Positions 19,740-31,284 of a stretch of DNA of 64,000 nucleotides are shown in pieces; the first letter of the stretch is position 1; every line of letters starts with the position of its first letter. Source of the stretch: Citrobacter sp. On2M (GTDB lineage: Bacteria; Pseudomonadota; Gammaproteobacteria; Enterobacterales; Enterobacteriaceae); assembly GCF_018035235.1 (NCBI RefSeq), contig NZ_WPCV01000004.1, positions 310,001-374,000 on the forward strand. Direction: 5' to 3'. The translations under genes were made by a program, and so were the position numbers. Below the pieces are notes generated by a model that was not told where the DNA came from, made no database searches, and saw nothing but the letters and a program-made list of their open reading frames with translations.

Positions 19740-20489
19740 TTATTGCCCGCAGACCTCACACCCTGGATTACGCATCAGTTTCATTTCACGAAACTGGCAG
19801 GTCATGGCGTCGTACATGACGATTTTTCCAGATGCCGGTTTACCGTAGTTTGCCAGCAGCTTAATGGCTTCCATCGCCTGTAACGATCCGATTACCCCGA
19901 TCAGGGGAGCCATTACGCCGGCCTCTACGCAGGTCAGGGCGTTTTCACCGAACAGGCGGCTCAGACAACGGTAGCAGGGCTCGCCTTCCTGATACGTAAA
20001 GACGGTAATTTGTCCTTCCATGCGGATTGCCGCACCAGAAACCAGCGGAATCTTCGCGACATAGCATCCGGCATTCAGCTGATTACGAATGCTGACGTTA
20101 TCCGTACAGTCCAGCACCAAATCGTGTTCGGCGATAAGTCTGTGAATCTCACTATCGTCCAGTAGCGCATTCACTGGCGTAGTGGCGACATAGGGGTTAA
20201 TCCGCGCCAGGGCGTCGCGGGCGGATAGCACTTTCGGCTGTCCAACGGTTGCATCGCTGTGCAGCGTCTGACGTTGGAGATTTGACACGGAGACCGTGTC
20301 AAAGTCGAGCAGGGTTAAATTTCCGACGCCTGCGCCCGCAAGATACTGAGTTGCCGCGCATCCCAGTCCGCCCAGACCAACGACCAGTACCCGCGCCTCC
20401 TTGAGCGCTTCCTGACCTTCGAAATCGAAGCCGCGCAGAATGATTTGCCGGTTATAGCGCATCATCTCCTGGTCGCTGAGTTCTGCCAT
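19740..20489 (-). CDS. moeB: MoeB, molybdopterin-synthase adenylyltransferase
   Basis: This 249-residue E1-like enzyme adenylates the C-terminal Gly of MoaD for molybdopterin synthesis. It has the nucleotide-binding VVGLGGLGCAATQYLAGAG, the R/Q-rich LQRQTLH segment and the Asp of DCTDNVSIRNQ. Zinc-binding Cys pairs are CYRCL and, at the C-terminus, CEVCGQ. Its start codon overlaps the moeA stop (TAATG), so the two are translationally coupled. Length equals E. coli MoeB. Confidence 0.97.
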   Translation of the reverse strand: MAELSDQEMMRYNRQIILRGFDFEGQEALKEARVLVVGLGGLGCAATQYLAGAGVGNLTLLDFDTVSVSNLQRQTLHSDATVGQPKVLSARDALARINPYVATTPVNALLDDSEIHRLIAEHDLVLDCTDNVSIRNQLNAGCYVAKIPLVSGAAIRMEGQITVFTYQEGEPCYRCLSRLFGENALTCVEAGVMAPLIGVIGSLQAMEAIKLLANYGKPASGKIVMYDAMTCQFREMKLMRNPGCEVCGQ

Positions 20490-21724
20490 TACAGGCCTCC
20501 AAACAGTGCGTTAAACGGCTCGACCTCAACCCATTCTCCGGCTTCGACGTTACCACGATCGCGTTCCAGCACGATAAAACAGTTGCCCATGCTAAAGGAG
20601 CTAAAAATATGTGAGCCCTGATGTCCGGTGGTGGTGACTTCCAGTTCACCTTCTGCATTGCGCTGCAATACACCGCGCTGAAAATCCAGACGGCCAGGCG
20701 TTTTCTTCAGGCGTGATGCGGTGCGCACGCGCTGGCGTGGAGGCAGTCCACAGGCGGTGTTACCGCTGAGTTTTGCCAGTAGCGGTTGGACCAGTTGATA
20801 AAAGGTGAGGGCCGCAGACACCGGGTTACCCGGCAGGCCGCAAAACCAGCTATTGCTCAGTTTGCCAAAGGCGAACGGTTTGCCCGGTTTGATGGCCAGC
20901 TTCCAGAAGGCGATTTCTCCCAGCTCTTCCAGAATAGTTTTGGTGTAATCCGCTTCGCCAACTGAAACACCACCGGAGCTGATAACGACGTCAGCCTGGC
21001 TGTCGGCTTCGATAAAAGCGGCGCGCAACGCGTTGGGATCGTCGCGAATAATTCCTAAGTTGATCACCTCGCAGCCTAACTGCTGCAGCATAAGGTGAAC
21101 GGTCAGACGGTTAGTGTCATAAATCTGTCCGTCCTCCAGCGGCTGACCAGGCAATTGCAGTTCATCGCCGGTGGAAAACAGCGCCACGCGGACTTTGCGC
21201 ACAACGGGGGCATCGGCAATACCGAGCGAAGCCAGCACAGGAAGCTCGGCAGTTGTCAGGCGAGTCCCGGCGGGAAACACCACCGCGCCGTTTGCAATAT
21301 CTTCACCGCGCAGACGTATATTTTGCCCACTGCGGACTTTGGCGGTAAAGCGCACACCGTCGTCCGTTTGTTCCGTTTGTTCCTGCATCACTACTGCTTC
21401 GCAACCGGCAGGAACCGGGGCACCGGTCATAATGCGGATGCAGGTTCCCGCAGACCATTCGCCATGGAAAGGCTGACCAGCAAAGGCATTACCCGCTACC
21501 GCAAGAGGCTGCTCAGTGTGTAAATCGGCTAATCGCACCGCATAGCCATCCATTGCCGAGTTATCGAATCCCGGGACATCAATCGGGGAGACGATGTCGG
21601 TGGCCAGAATGCGGCCAAAGCATTCAACCAGTGGTAGCGTTTCGACGGCGGTGAGCGGGGTGATACGCGAAAGCATCTGAGAGAGAGCCGTTTCAAGCGG
21701 CATCAGTCCGGCGGTAAATTCCAT
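20489..21724 (-). CDS. moeA: MoeA, molybdopterin molybdenumtransferase
   Basis: This enzyme inserts molybdate into adenylated molybdopterin to make molybdenum cofactor. The ATG at 21724, with GCAGGAG upstream, gives 411 residues as in E. coli; an in-frame start at 21745 lacks a good site. Recognisable segments are [38 protein letters not shown] and the molybdopterin-binding [14 protein letters not shown] and GLPGNPVSA. It is followed directly by moeB. Upstream, the expected neighbour iaaA is displaced by an aadA-like gene. Confidence 0.97.
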   Translation of the reverse strand: MEFTAGLMPLETALSQMLSRITPLTAVETLPLVECFGRILATDIVSPIDVPGFDNSAMDGYAVRLADLHTEQPLAVAGNAFAGQPFHGEWSAGTCIRIMTGAPVPAGCEAVVMQEQTEQTDDGVRFTAKVRSGQNIRLRGEDIANGAVVFPAGTRLTTAELPVLASLGIADAPVVRKVRVALFSTGDELQLPGQPLEDGQIYDTNRLTVHLMLQQLGCEVINLGIIRDDPNALRAAFIEADSQADVVISSGGVSVGEADYTKTILEELGEIAFWKLAIKPGKPFAFGKLSNSWFCGLPGNPVSAALTFYQLVQPLLAKLSGNTACGLPPRQRVRTASRLKKTPGRLDFQRGVLQRNAEGELEVTTTGHQGSHIFSSFSMGNCFIVLERDRGNVEAGEWVEVEPFNALFGGL

Positions 21725-21900
21725 GAGAAGACTCCTGCGAGGCAAAATCGAATCCGCTTATTATGTCAGAAAATGGACGCGGACAGTATGCCACCTCAGA
21801 CTTAGGATCAGATATGCTCCAGGTTTTATGCCAGAAGTAGCGTGACAGAAAAAATGCAGTATAGACTCACTATTTCCGCTCTTTTTCCCCTGGGGGCTAG

Positions 21901-22689
21901 ATGACTAATATTATCCCGAACGCAATTCGACGACAGGTGGATGCCGCCAGTACGCTCATCCGCCAGATTTTCGAAGGCAATCTTGTCGCCATTCATTTGT
22001 ATGGTTCTGCTGTTGAAGGCGGCTTAAAACCCCAAAGCGATATAGATTTGTTGGTCACCTTACGTAAACCAATGGATGCCTGGCAAAGAAAAAAAGTGAT
22101 GCAGGATTTGTTGAACATCTCTGCACCTCCCGGCACCTCAGAGCAATATCGCGCGCTGGAAGTCACCATCATTCTCTACTCGCAGGTTGTACCCTGGCGA
22201 TTCCCACCTGCGAGGGAGATGCAGTTTGGCGAATGGTTGCGTGATGATATCTGCGCTGGCGTGTTTGAACCGGCGCAGGAAGATCCCGATCTTTCTATTC
22301 TGCTGGCCCAGGCCCGGCGCGCCAGCATACCGTTATTCGGCGAACCCGCTGAGACGTTATTCAACGTAATTCCTTTTACCGATGTCGTGCAAACATTCCG
22401 ACATATTCTTGAGATGTGGCAGACACCGGACGATTTAATAGGGGACGAGCGTAATATCATCCTTGCTCTGGCACGCATCTGGTATAGCGTGGTTACGGGC
22501 AATATTGTCGCTAAAGATGAGGCTGCGTCCTGGCTCATACCGCAATTACCCGTTGAGCACGCTGGTACGCTGCAAGCTGCGCGTGCGGAATACCTGGGGT
22601 TAACCAAACAGAACTGGGCTGCGTGTATGCCGTCTGTTGAACGCTTTGTGTTTTATGCAAAAAAACAGATTACCGATCGCTTGAATTAA
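21901..22689 (+). CDS. aadA: AadA-type aminoglycoside (3'')(9) adenylyltransferase
   Basis: This 262-residue nucleotidyltransferase is predicted to adenylate streptomycin and spectinomycin. The polymerase-beta-like site GSAVEGGLKPQSDIDLLV carries D47 and D49. Glu87 (catalytic base), Trp112 and Asp178 fall at the same numbers as in Salmonella AadA, where the last two are needed for streptomycin use. GGGGG precedes the ATG. It sits alone between moeA and iaaA, with no attC site, integrase or IS nearby, so it looks like a resident chromosomal copy rather than an integron cassette. Whether it is expressed is unknown; the Salmonella homologue is largely silent in rich medium. Confidence 0.92.
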   Translation: MTNIIPNAIRRQVDAASTLIRQIFEGNLVAIHLYGSAVEGGLKPQSDIDLLVTLRKPMDAWQRKKVMQDLLNISAPPGTSEQYRALEVTIILYSQVVPWRFPPAREMQFGEWLRDDICAGVFEPAQEDPDLSILLAQARRASIPLFGEPAETLFNVIPFTDVVQTFRHILEMWQTPDDLIGDERNIILALARIWYSVVTGNIVAKDEAASWLIPQLPVEHAGTLQAARAEYLGLTKQNWAACMPSVERFVFYAKKQITDRLN

Positions 22690-22880
22690 TTTATTCAATA
22701 ACGTCGAGGAATCTTCTTTCTGTTGAACACCGCTGCATGACCTGATGCGATGGGGTGTGCGGGGCGGGCCTTTACCTTTACATGACGTCTGCATCTTTCT
22801 ATATTCAAAAATCGAATCAATATGCTACAGAAATTCTGATATTTATAACCCCGGAACGAGCCACCTTATGGACGAATAAA

Positions 22881-23846
22881 ATGGGTAAAGCAGTCATTGC
22901 AATTCACGGCGGCGCAGGGGCTATCACCCGCGCGCAGCTGAGCCAGGAGCAAGAGTTGCGTTATATACAGGCGCTGTCGGATATCGTTGAAACCGGCCAG
23001 CGGATGCTTGAAGACGGTCGTAGCGCACTGGATGTGGTTACCGAAGCCGTACGTTTGCTGGAAGAGTGTCCGTTGTTTAACGCCGGAATTGGCGCGGTGT
23101 ATACCCGTGATGAAACCCATGAGCTGGACGCCTGCGTGATGGACGGTAATACGCTGAACGCTGGTGCCGTCGCCGGGGTAAGCCATTTGCGAAACCCGAT
23201 TCTCGCAGCGCGCCTGGTGATGGAACGCAGCCCCCACGTCATGATGATTGGTGAAGGGGCAGAAAATTTTGCCATTGCGCAGGGTATGGCGCGTGTTTCG
23301 GCGGATATTTTCTCGACGCCAGAACGCTACGCACAGCTGCTGGCAGCGCAAGCGGTGGGGGATACGGTGCTGGATCACAGCGCGACTCCGCTGGATGAAA
23401 ACAACAAAATGGGTACCGTGGGTGCGGTTGCGCTGGATATGTTTGGCAATCTGGCGGCGGCAACTTCGACCGGCGGGATGACCAACAAATTACCGGGGCG
23501 GGTGGGTGATAGTCCGCTGGTCGGCGCAGGCTGTTATGCCAATAACGCAAGTGTGGCTGTCTCCTGCACCGGAACCGGTGAAGTTTTTATTCGTGCGCTG
23601 GCGGCCTATGACATTGCGGCGTTGATGGATTATGGCGGTTTGAGTTTATCAGAGGCGTGTGAGCGCGTAGTGATGGAAAAATTACCGGCACTCGGTGGTA
23701 GCGGCGGTTTAATTGCCATCGATCATGAGGGCAATGTTGCTTTGCCGTTTAACAGCGAAGGCATGTACCGCGCCTGGGGATACGCAGGCGATACGCCCAC
23801 CACCGGTATTTATCGGGAAAAAGGAGATACCGTTGCCACACAGTGA
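22881..23846 (+). CDS. iaaA: IaaA, isoaspartyl peptidase / L-asparaginase
   Basis: This 321-residue Ntn-hydrolase precursor cleaves itself before Thr179 (in [11 protein letters not shown]) to give alpha and beta chains and hydrolyses isoaspartyl dipeptides. The frame is open to 22755, but the start at 22881 gives the exact E. coli length and the conserved [13 protein letters not shown] beginning. The substrate loop [17 protein letters not shown] is intact. It overlaps gsiA by 14 bp, which fits an iaaA-gsiABCD operon handling peptides and glutathione. Confidence 0.96.
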   Translation: MGKAVIAIHGGAGAITRAQLSQEQELRYIQALSDIVETGQRMLEDGRSALDVVTEAVRLLEECPLFNAGIGAVYTRDETHELDACVMDGNTLNAGAVAGVSHLRNPILAARLVMERSPHVMMIGEGAENFAIAQGMARVSADIFSTPERYAQLLAAQAVGDTVLDHSATPLDENNKMGTVGAVALDMFGNLAAATSTGGMTNKLPGRVGDSPLVGAGCYANNASVAVSCTGTGEVFIRALAAYDIAALMDYGGLSLSEACERVVMEKLPALGGSGGLIAIDHEGNVALPFNSEGMYRAWGYAGDTPTTGIYREKGDTVATQ

Positions 23847-25704
23847 TGAGCTTGATGCCAGTGATGTGCTGTCCGTCAGCAACCTGAATATTGCCTTTGA
23901 ACAGGAGCAGCAGCGCATTAGCGCGGTGCGCAATCTGTCGTTTCGCCTGAAGCGTGGCGAAACGCTGGCGATAGTGGGCGAGTCTGGTTCAGGAAAGTCG
24001 GTCACGGCCTTGTCGCTGATGCGTCTGATTGAACAGTCAGGCGGTGAGGTGAGCTGCGATGAAATGCTTCTTCGACGCCGTAATCGACAGGTTATTGAGC
24101 TGGGTGAACAGAGCGCATCGCAGATGCGTCACGTACGGGGCGCGGATATTGCCATGATCTTCCAGGAGCCCATGACATCGCTCAATCCGGTATTTACCGT
24201 GGGTGAGCAAATTGCCGAGTCAATCCGCTTGCATCAGGGAGCCAGCCACGAAGAGGCGATGGTGGAAGCTAAACGGATGCTCGACCAGGTGCGTATCCCT
24301 GAGGCGAAGGCGATTTTGTCGCGCTATCCGCACCAGCTTTCCGGCGGCATGCGTCAGCGGGTGATGATCGCCATGGCGCTGTCGTGCCGCCCTGCGGTTT
24401 TGATTGCCGATGAACCTACCACCGCGCTGGACGTGACGATTCAGGCGCAGATCCTGCAACTGATAAAAGTGTTGCAGCAGGATATGTCGATGGGGGTGAT
24501 TTTTATTACCCATGACATGGGCGTGGTGGCGGATATTGCCGACCGTGTGCTGGTGATGTATCAGGGCGAGGCGGTAGAAACCGGCAGCGTAGAGCAGATT
24601 TTTCATGCTCCCCAACATCCTTACACCAAAGCACTGCTGGCAGCCGTGCCGCAGCTTGGGGCGATGAGCGGACAAGCCTATCCGCGCCGGTTTCCGCTCA
24701 TTTCGTTACACGATCCCAGTCATATAGAGCCCCAGACTGAACAGGATACCGTGGTTGAAGGCGAGCCAATTCTACAGGTACGTAACCTGGTGACGCGATT
24801 TCCTCTGCGTAGCGGCATTTTTAATCGGGTCACTCGCGAGGTGCATGCGGTAGAAAACGTCAGCTTTGACCTGTGGCCCGGAGAAACGCTCTCGTTGGTG
24901 GGCGAGTCGGGATGTGGGAAATCCACCACCGGGCGCGCGCTGCTGCGCCTTGTCGAGTCTCAGCGCGGAGAAATCATTTTTAATGGACAGCGTATTGATA
25001 CTCTGGCCGCCAGTAAATTACAGCCGTTGCGTCGGGATATTCAGTTTATTTTTCAGGACCCGTATGCTTCACTCGATCCACGTCAGACGGTGGGATATTC
25101 CATTTTAGAGCCGCTACGGGTCCATGGATTACTGCAAGGTGATGCGGCGGCAAAACGGGTTGCATGGCTGCTGGAACGCGTAGGATTGCTCCCTGAGCAT
25201 GCCTGGCGCTATCCGCACGAGTTTTCCGGTGGTCAGCGTCAGCGTATCTGCATTGCCCGGGCGCTGGCGCTCAATCCCAAAGTGATTATTGCCGATGAGT
25301 CCGTCTCGGCGCTGGATGTCTCAATTCGTGGGCAAATTATCAACCTGTTGCTCGACCTGCAGCGGGAAATGGGGATCGCGTACCTGTTTATTTCCCACGA
25401 CATGGCGGTGGTGGAGCGCATTAGTCATCGTGTGGCGGTGATGTATCTTGGACAAATCGTTGAGATTGGCCCCCGACGCGCGGTGTTTGAAAATCCGCAG
25501 CACCCGTACACCCGCAAACTGATGGCGGCAGTCCCGGTCGCCGATCCATCGCATCACCGACCGCAGCGTGTGCTGTTGTCGGATGATATCCCCAGCAATA
25601 TTCGCAAACGCGGTGAAGATATTTCCCCCGTTTCACTCCAGTTAGTGGGCCCGGGGCATTATGTTGCGCGCGGGCAGCCAGACAATGCGCTTTCGCGTTT
25701 ATAA
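23833..25704 (+). CDS. gsiA: GsiA, glutathione ABC importer ATP-binding protein (double ATPase)
   Basis: Two OppD/F-type ATPase domains are fused in 623 residues. The first Walker A, GESGSGKS, is at about 49-56 and the second, GESGCGKS, near 357-364. Signatures are LSGGMRQR and FSGGQRQR, and Walker B segments are [11 protein letters not shown] and [11 protein letters not shown]; the second has Ser in place of the Pro or Ala usually seen. Translation starts at a TTG (23833) with AAGGAG 7 bp upstream, inside the end of iaaA; longer in-frame starts would lie deep in iaaA. It energises GsiBCD. Confidence 0.95.
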   Translation: MPHSDELDASDVLSVSNLNIAFEQEQQRISAVRNLSFRLKRGETLAIVGESGSGKSVTALSLMRLIEQSGGEVSCDEMLLRRRNRQVIELGEQSASQMRHVRGADIAMIFQEPMTSLNPVFTVGEQIAESIRLHQGASHEEAMVEAKRMLDQVRIPEAKAILSRYPHQLSGGMRQRVMIAMALSCRPAVLIADEPTTALDVTIQAQILQLIKVLQQDMSMGVIFITHDMGVVADIADRVLVMYQGEAVETGSVEQIFHAPQHPYTKALLAAVPQLGAMSGQAYPRRFPLISLHDPSHIEPQTEQDTVVEGEPILQVRNLVTRFPLRSGIFNRVTREVHAVENVSFDLWPGETLSLVGESGCGKSTTGRALLRLVESQRGEIIFNGQRIDTLAASKLQPLRRDIQFIFQDPYASLDPRQTVGYSILEPLRVHGLLQGDAAAKRVAWLLERVGLLPEHAWRYPHEFSGGQRQRICIARALALNPKVIIADESVSALDVSIRGQIINLLLDLQREMGIAYLFISHDMAVVERISHRVAVMYLGQIVEIGPRRAVFENPQHPYTRKLMAAVPVADPSHHRPQRVLLSDDIPSNIRKRGEDISPVSLQLVGPGHYVARGQPDNALSRL

Positions 25705-25732
25705 CAGGCAGGCAGGGTTTAAGGAGAATAAC

Positions 25733-27271
25733 ATGACAAAAATTGTTGCTCGGAAATGGCTGGTTGCTGTGGGAGTGGCCTCTGCGCTGGCCGCATCGCC
25801 TGGCTGGGCCGCCAAAGACGTAGTGGTGGCGGTAGGATCCAATTTCACCACGCTCGACCCCTATGACGCGAACGACACGTTGTCGCAGGCAGTAGCGAAG
25901 TCGTTTTATCAGGGACTGTTTGGCCTTGATAAAGAGATGAAGCTGAAAAATGTGCTGGCGGAGAGCTATACGGTTTCTGATGATGGCCTGACTTACACTC
26001 TTAAGCTGCGTCAGGGCGTGAAATTTCAGGATGGCACCGACTTCAACGCCGAGGCAGTTAAAGCTAACCTCGACCGGGCCAGCAATCCGGAGAATCGTCT
26101 GAAACGCTACAACCTGTATAAGAATATCGATAAAACCGAGGTTGTCGATCCGTCAACGGTGAAGATTACGCTGAAGCAGCCGTTCTCTGCATTTATCAAT
26201 ATCCTGGCGCACCCGGCAACGGCGATGATTTCTCCCGCCGCGTTGGAGAAATATGGCAAGGAGATTGGTTTCCACCCTGTCGGCACCGGGCCATATCAAC
26301 TTGATACCTGGAATCAGACGGATTTTGTGAGGGTTAAGAAGTTCGCGGGTTACTGGCAGCAAGGGCTGCCAAAGCTGGACACGATTACCTGGCGTCCGGT
26401 GACCGACAACAACACGCGCGCGGCCATGCTACAGACCGGGGAAGCCCAGTTTGCCTTCCCGATCCCTTACGAGCAGGCGGCGTTACTGGCGAAGAACAAA
26501 AACCTGGAACTGGTGGCGAGTCCGTCTATCATGCAGCGTTATATCAGCATGAACGTCACGCAAAAACCGTTCGATAACCCGAAGGTGCGTGAGGCGCTGA
26601 ATTATGCCATCAATCGTCAGGCGCTGGTGAAAGTGGCGTTTGCCGGTCACGCGACGCCGGCAACGGGCGTTCTTCCGCCATCGATAGCTTACGCGCAAAG
26701 TTATACGCCATGGCCATACGATCCGGCGAAAGCGCGCGAGCTGCTGAAAGAAGCGGGTTATCCGAACGGTTTTACTACCACGCTGTGGTCTTCGCATAAC
26801 CACAGTACCGCGCAGAAAGTGCTGCAATTTACCCAGCAGCAGCTGGCGCAGGTGGGTATTAAGGCACAGGTGACGGCGATGGATGCTGGTCAGCGCGCCG
26901 CGGAAGTCGAGGGTAAAGCGCAGAAAGAGAGCGGGGTGCGGATGTTCTACACCGGCTGGTCTGCCTCTACCGGGGAAGCGGACTGGGCGCTGTCACCGCT
27001 GTTTGCATCACAAAACTGGCCGCCAACGCTGTTTAATACGGCGTTCTACAGCAATAAACAGGTGGACAGTGATTTAGCGGCGGCATTGAAAACCAACGAT
27101 CCGGCGCAGAAAGCGAAGCTGTACAAGGATGCGCAGGATATCATCTGGAAAGAGTCGCCGTGGATCCCGCTGGTTGTAGAAAAACTGATTTCGGCGCACA
27201 GCACCAGACTGACCGGGTTCTGGATCATGCCGGATACCGGATTTAGCTTTGATGATGCGGATTTAAAATAA
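25733..27271 (+). CDS. gsiB: GsiB, glutathione-binding periplasmic protein
   Basis: This 512-residue SBP_bac_5 protein begins with a clear signal peptide ([26 protein letters not shown]) and continues as the mature [19 protein letters not shown]. It binds glutathione for import through GsiCD. The ATG at 25733 has AAGGAG upstream; the frame is open further into gsiA, but without signal-peptide features. Family segments such as [13 protein letters not shown] and [18 protein letters not shown] are intact. The gene follows gsiA by 28 bp. Confidence 0.96.
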   Translation: MTKIVARKWLVAVGVASALAASPGWAAKDVVVAVGSNFTTLDPYDANDTLSQAVAKSFYQGLFGLDKEMKLKNVLAESYTVSDDGLTYTLKLRQGVKFQDGTDFNAEAVKANLDRASNPENRLKRYNLYKNIDKTEVVDPSTVKITLKQPFSAFINILAHPATAMISPAALEKYGKEIGFHPVGTGPYQLDTWNQTDFVRVKKFAGYWQQGLPKLDTITWRPVTDNNTRAAMLQTGEAQFAFPIPYEQAALLAKNKNLELVASPSIMQRYISMNVTQKPFDNPKVREALNYAINRQALVKVAFAGHATPATGVLPPSIAYAQSYTPWPYDPAKARELLKEAGYPNGFTTTLWSSHNHSTAQKVLQFTQQQLAQVGIKAQVTAMDAGQRAAEVEGKAQKESGVRMFYTGWSASTGEADWALSPLFASQNWPPTLFNTAFYSNKQVDSDLAAALKTNDPAQKAKLYKDAQDIIWKESPWIPLVVEKLISAHSTRLTGFWIMPDTGFSFDDADLK

Positions 27272-27317
27272 GCGATTCATTCGGCCCCGCAAACCAGGGG
27301 CCGGCAAAGGGAGCGTG

Positions 27318-28238
27318 ATGCTTAACTATGTTTTCAAGCGCCTGCTGGGGTTGATTCCAACGCTGTTGATTGTTGCGGTGCTGGTGTTTTTATTTGTTCA
27401 CCTGCTACCCGGCGATCCGGCCCGGTTGATTGCCGGACCGGAAGCCGACGCCGAGGTGATCGAACTGGTGCGTACGCAGTTGGGTCTGGACCAGCCGCTG
27501 CATATTCAGTTCTGGCATTACATGACCAACGTGTTGCAAGGTGACTTCGGGATCTCGATGGTTTCTCGTCGCCCGGTTGCAGAAGAGATAGCCAGTCGTT
27601 TTATGCCGTCGCTATGGCTGACCATTGCCAGTATGGCGTGGGCGGTGTTATTTGGCATGACGGCAGGGATTATCGCTGCGGTATGGCGCAATCGCTGGCC
27701 GGACAGATTGAGTATGACGCTGGCGGTCACCGGGATCTCTTTTCCGGCTTTTGCGCTCGGTATGCTGCTCATGCAGATATTCTCCGTTGAGCTTGGGTGG
27801 TTGCCAACCGTTGGCGCTGACACCTGGCTGCACTATATCCTTCCGTCAATTACGCTGGGTGCGGCGGTGGCCGCGGTGTTAGCCCGGTTTACTCGCGCAT
27901 CGTTCGTCGATGTGCTCGGTGAAGACTATATGCGTACCGCGCGGGCCAAAGGGGTGAGTGAAACATGGGTAGTATTAAAACATGGTTTGCGTAATGCGAT
28001 GATCCCAGTGGTCACCATGATGGGGCTACAGTTTGGCTTTTTGCTTGGCGGTTCTATTGTGGTTGAGAAGGTGTTCAACTGGCCTGGTCTTGGGCGACTG
28101 TTGGTGGACTCAGTCGAAATGCGTGACTACCCGGTGATTCAGGCCGAGGTGTTGTTGTTTTCTCTGGAGTTTATTCTTATTAACTTAGTGGTGGATGTGC
28201 TTTACGCCGCCATTAATCCGGCTATCAGGTACAAGTAA
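27318..28238 (+). CDS. gsiC: GsiC, glutathione ABC importer permease
   Basis: This 306-residue DppB-type inner-membrane permease has an N-terminal helix ([23 protein letters not shown]) and the family motif [14 protein letters not shown]. The EAA loop is [25 protein letters not shown] near residues 210-235. The ATG at 27318 (not the GTG 3 bp earlier) gives the E. coli length. It lies 46 bp after gsiB and 2 bp before gsiD and forms the channel with GsiD. Confidence 0.96.
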   Translation: MLNYVFKRLLGLIPTLLIVAVLVFLFVHLLPGDPARLIAGPEADAEVIELVRTQLGLDQPLHIQFWHYMTNVLQGDFGISMVSRRPVAEEIASRFMPSLWLTIASMAWAVLFGMTAGIIAAVWRNRWPDRLSMTLAVTGISFPAFALGMLLMQIFSVELGWLPTVGADTWLHYILPSITLGAAVAAVLARFTRASFVDVLGEDYMRTARAKGVSETWVVLKHGLRNAMIPVVTMMGLQFGFLLGGSIVVEKVFNWPGLGRLLVDSVEMRDYPVIQAEVLLFSLEFILINLVVDVLYAAINPAIRYK

Positions 28239-28240
28239 GG

Positions 28241-29152
28241 ATGCGATTTTTTAACTGGCGCCGACAGGCGATTTTAAATGCAATGCCTCTTGTTAAGCCA
28301 GAGCAGATACGCACGCCGTGGCATGAGTTCTGGCGTCGTTTTCGCCGTCAGCGCATGGCGATGATTGCGGGTGTATTTGTCCTGGTCCTGATCGCGGTGG
28401 CGGTTTTTGCTCGCTGGTTGACGCCATTCGATGCCGAGAACTACTTCGATTATGACCGATTAAATGATGGCCCCTCAATGCTGCATTGGTTTGGCGTTGA
28501 CTCGCTGGGGCGGGATATTTTTAGCCGCGTGCTGGTTGGCGCGCAAATCTCGCTGGCGGCGGGGGTCTTTGCCGTATTTATTGGCGCGGCGATTGGCACG
28601 GTGCTGGGTCTGCTGGCGGGATACTACGAGGGCTGGTGGGATCGGCTGATTATGCGTATCTGCGATGTGCTGTTCGCCTTTCCCGGCATTCTGCTGGCGA
28701 TAGCCGTGGTCGCCGTGCTGGGCAGCGGCATTGCGAACGTGATTATTGCCGTGGCCATTTTCTCCATTCCTGCCTTCGCGCGCCTGGTGCGCGGAAATAC
28801 GCTGGTGCTGAAGCAGCAGACGTTTATTGAATCTGCGCGCAGTATTGGTGCCAGCGATGCGACCATCATTTTTAACCATATCTTGCCGGGGACGGTTTCA
28901 TCGATCGTGGTCTTTTTTACCATGCGAATCGGCACGTCGATTATTTCTGCCGCAAGCCTGTCATTTCTGGGATTGGGCGCACAGCCGCCGACCCCGGAGT
29001 GGGGGGCTATGCTCAATGAAGCACGGGCGGATATGGTGATCGCGCCGCACGTGGCGATTTTTCCGGCGGTGGCGATATTTCTGACGGTGCTGGCGTTTAA
29101 TTTGTTGGGCGATGGCCTTCGCGACGCGCTGGACCCGAAGATAAAAGGATAA
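28241..29152 (+). CDS. gsiD: GsiD, glutathione ABC importer permease
   Basis: This 303-residue DppC-type permease has a cytoplasmic N-terminus (residues 1-40) and six membrane segments. The EAA loop is [22 protein letters not shown] at about 195-216. [19 protein letters not shown] is the typical periplasmic motif of this family. Length is equal to E. coli. It is the last gene of iaaA-gsiABCD and is followed directly by a BIME. Confidence 0.96.
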   Translation: MRFFNWRRQAILNAMPLVKPEQIRTPWHEFWRRFRRQRMAMIAGVFVLVLIAVAVFARWLTPFDAENYFDYDRLNDGPSMLHWFGVDSLGRDIFSRVLVGAQISLAAGVFAVFIGAAIGTVLGLLAGYYEGWWDRLIMRICDVLFAFPGILLAIAVVAVLGSGIANVIIAVAIFSIPAFARLVRGNTLVLKQQTFIESARSIGASDATIIFNHILPGTVSSIVVFFTMRIGTSIISAASLSFLGLGAQPPTPEWGAMLNEARADMVIAPHVAIFPAVAIFLTVLAFNLLGDGLRDALDPKIKG

Positions 29153-29156
29153 ATTC

Positions 29157-29228
29157 AGGCCTGATAAGACGCGCTAGCGTCGTCATCAGGCGTTGCCGGA
29201 TGCGGCGTAACGCCTTATCCGGCCTACG
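29157..29228. repeat. BIME (two REP sequences) between gsiD and rimO
   Basis: CCTGATAAGACGCG ... CGTCATCAGG at 29160-29190 and GCCGGATGCGGCG ... CGCCTTATCCGGCC at 29195-29224 are standard REP palindromes in opposite orientation. They separate the convergent gsiD and rimO genes and likely stabilise both mRNA ends. Confidence 0.95.
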
Positions 29229-29243
29229 GTTGAGTTACGCTTA

Positions 29244-30569
29244 TTAAACGCGTGAACCCCACAGATCGTATTCATCTGCGTTTTCGACTTTCACGCGAAC
29301 GATATCGCCAGGCTTCACCCTTGTTTCGCCATTCAGGTATACCGCGCCGTCGATTTCCGGGGCATCAGCCATGCTGCGACCAATCGCGCCTTCTTCGTCA
29401 ACTTCGTCCACGATGACCAGAATTTCGCGGCCCACTTTCTCCTGCAAACGCTCAGCAGAGATCTGCTGTTGCAACTGCATAAAGCGGTTCCAGCGTTCTT
29501 CTTTCACCTCTTCCGGGACTTGATCCGGCAGCTCATTGGCTCCTGCACCCTCTACCGGACTGTATTTAAAGCAGCCCACGCGGTCCAGACGCGCTTCCTT
29601 CAGGAAGTCGAGCAGCATCTGGAAGTCCTCTTCCGTTTCGCCCGGGAAGCCGACAATAAAGGTTGAACGCAACGTCAGCTCAGGACAGATTTCACGCCAC
29701 TGTTTGATGCGCGCCAGCTGTCTGTCCACGGAGCCTGGGCGTTTCATCAGCTTGAGAATACGCGGGCTGGCATGCTGCAGCGGGATGTCCAGATACGGCA
29801 GGATTTTCCCTTGCGCCATCAGTGGGATCACATCATCAACGTGTGGGTACGGGTAAACATAATGCAGACGCGTCCAGATCCCCAGTTTTGATAACTGCTC
29901 GCAAAGATCAACCATGCTGGTTTTGACCGGCTCGCCGTTATGGAAACCGGTACGATGCTTCACATCCACACCGTAAGCGGAGGTATCCTGAGAAATCACT
30001 AAAATTTCTTTAACGCCCGCATCGACCAGACGTTTAGCTTCGCTGAGAACATCGCCAATCGGACGACTCACCAGATCGCCACGCATCGACGGAATAATGC
30101 AGAAGGTGCAGCGGTGGTTACAGCCTTCAGATATCTTCAGATAGGCATAATGGCGCGGTGTTAGCTTGACGCCCTGTTCAGGAACCAGGCTCAGGAACGG
30201 ATTATGCTTTGGTTTGGGCACGTAATGGTGTACGTGCTCCAGAACCTGCTCGTAGCTATGCGGCCCGGTGATTTCCAGCACCTTCGGGTGGACTTCACGG
30301 ATCTGATCGACTTTTGCGCCCAGACAGCCGGTGACGATCACCTTGCCGTTTTCGTTCAGCGCTTCGCCAATCGCTTCCAGAGACTCCTGGACTGCGCTGT
30401 CGATAAAGCCGCAGGTGTTAACGATGACCATATCCGCGTCGTCGTAGCTTGGCACGACATCATAGCCTTCGGTACGAAGTTCGGTCAGGATGCGCTCAGA
30501 ATCGACAAGGTTTTTCGGGCAGCCGAGGGAGACAAAGCCGATTTTCGGCTGGTGGGTTACATTGCTCAT
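29244..30569 (-). CDS. rimO: RimO, ribosomal protein S12 methylthiotransferase
   Basis: This 441-residue radical SAM methylthiotransferase modifies an Asp of ribosomal protein S12. An N-terminal UPF0004 domain starts [17 protein letters not shown] and contains the auxiliary-cluster cysteines. The radical SAM motif is [13 protein letters not shown] near residues 145-157, and a C-terminal TRAM domain ends [21 protein letters not shown]. Length equals E. coli RimO. It is divergent from bssR. Confidence 0.97.
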   Translation of the reverse strand: MSNVTHQPKIGFVSLGCPKNLVDSERILTELRTEGYDVVPSYDDADMVIVNTCGFIDSAVQESLEAIGEALNENGKVIVTGCLGAKVDQIREVHPKVLEITGPHSYEQVLEHVHHYVPKPKHNPFLSLVPEQGVKLTPRHYAYLKISEGCNHRCTFCIIPSMRGDLVSRPIGDVLSEAKRLVDAGVKEILVISQDTSAYGVDVKHRTGFHNGEPVKTSMVDLCEQLSKLGIWTRLHYVYPYPHVDDVIPLMAQGKILPYLDIPLQHASPRILKLMKRPGSVDRQLARIKQWREICPELTLRSTFIVGFPGETEEDFQMLLDFLKEARLDRVGCFKYSPVEGAGANELPDQVPEEVKEERWNRFMQLQQQISAERLQEKVGREILVIVDEVDEEGAIGRSMADAPEIDGAVYLNGETRVKPGDIVRVKVENADEYDLWGSRV

Positions 30570-30798
30570 AGCGTAAAAAGTGTTCAGTTATTGGAATATT
30601 CAGGGCAGGGATTCTACAGAGTTCTGAACAAAAATTGTATCGCAATCTCATTCCATCAGCGGCCTGCCCGGCCTGGAATTAAAGATTATTTGTAAATTAT
30701 GTTAATTTTAAGTGATGGATTGATCCTGGACACGACTTTGTTCAAAAATTAACCATACTATTAAGTTGCACCATAGTTGGAAAGAGGAGGAACAAAGT

Positions 30799-31182
30799 AT
30801 GGTTGTTGACAGACTGAGAACCGATCTTCTCAACAAATTGATAAATGCCCGTATCGAACTTGCCGCTTATCTGCTGTTGAGAAAAGCGAAAGGCTACATG
30901 TCAGTCAGCGAGAGCGATCGTCTGCGTGATAATTTTTTTGCACTGAATCGCGAATTGCACGAGCAATCACAGCTTCACGGTATGCATCTTGATCAGGAAG
31001 AGTGGAATGCCCTTCATCGTGCTGAAGGGGCGTTAGCCGCCGCTGCTGTTTGTCTGATGAGTGGACATCACGATTGTCCAACGTTTATCGCCGTTAACGC
31101 AGAGAAACTGGAAAACTGCCTGACAACGCTGACGCTGAGTATCCAGAGTTTAGAATCTTACCCAACGCTGGAACTCGTCTGA
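30799..31182 (+). CDS. bssR: BssR (YliH), biofilm regulator
   Basis: This small 127-residue cytoplasmic protein matches E. coli BssR in length and sequence, notably LRKAKGYMSVSES, NFFALNRELH and AAAVCLMSGHHDCPTFIAVNAEKLENCL. BssR affects biofilm formation and indole/catabolite signalling in E. coli by an unknown mechanism. The ATG at 30799 has AGAGGAGG upstream. A codon at 30766 is in frame but precedes that site. A terminator follows 5 bp after the stop. Confidence 0.92.
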   Translation: MVVDRLRTDLLNKLINARIELAAYLLLRKAKGYMSVSESDRLRDNFFALNRELHEQSQLHGMHLDQEEWNALHRAEGALAAAAVCLMSGHHDCPTFIAVNAEKLENCLTTLTLSIQSLESYPTLELV

Positions 31183-31186
31183 ATCA

Positions 31187-31209
31187 GGGGGAGGGCGCTC
31201 CCCCTTTTC
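31187..31209 (+). terminator. Terminator of bssR
   Basis: GGGGGAG-GGCG-CTCCCCC is followed by TTTTCG on the plus strand, just after the bssR stop. Confidence 0.9.
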
Positions 31210-31284
31210 GTTAAGATTATGTAAATATGACGGGATAATTCCCCTTGCTGGCTACGCTTTATGCAGAGCCATTAAGGAGGTGTT

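Noticed and set aside
21725-22880. Integron cassette around the aadA-like gene
   Set aside because: No attC-like imperfect palindrome, no attI core site and no integrase; flanks are ordinary moeA and iaaA upstream sequence.
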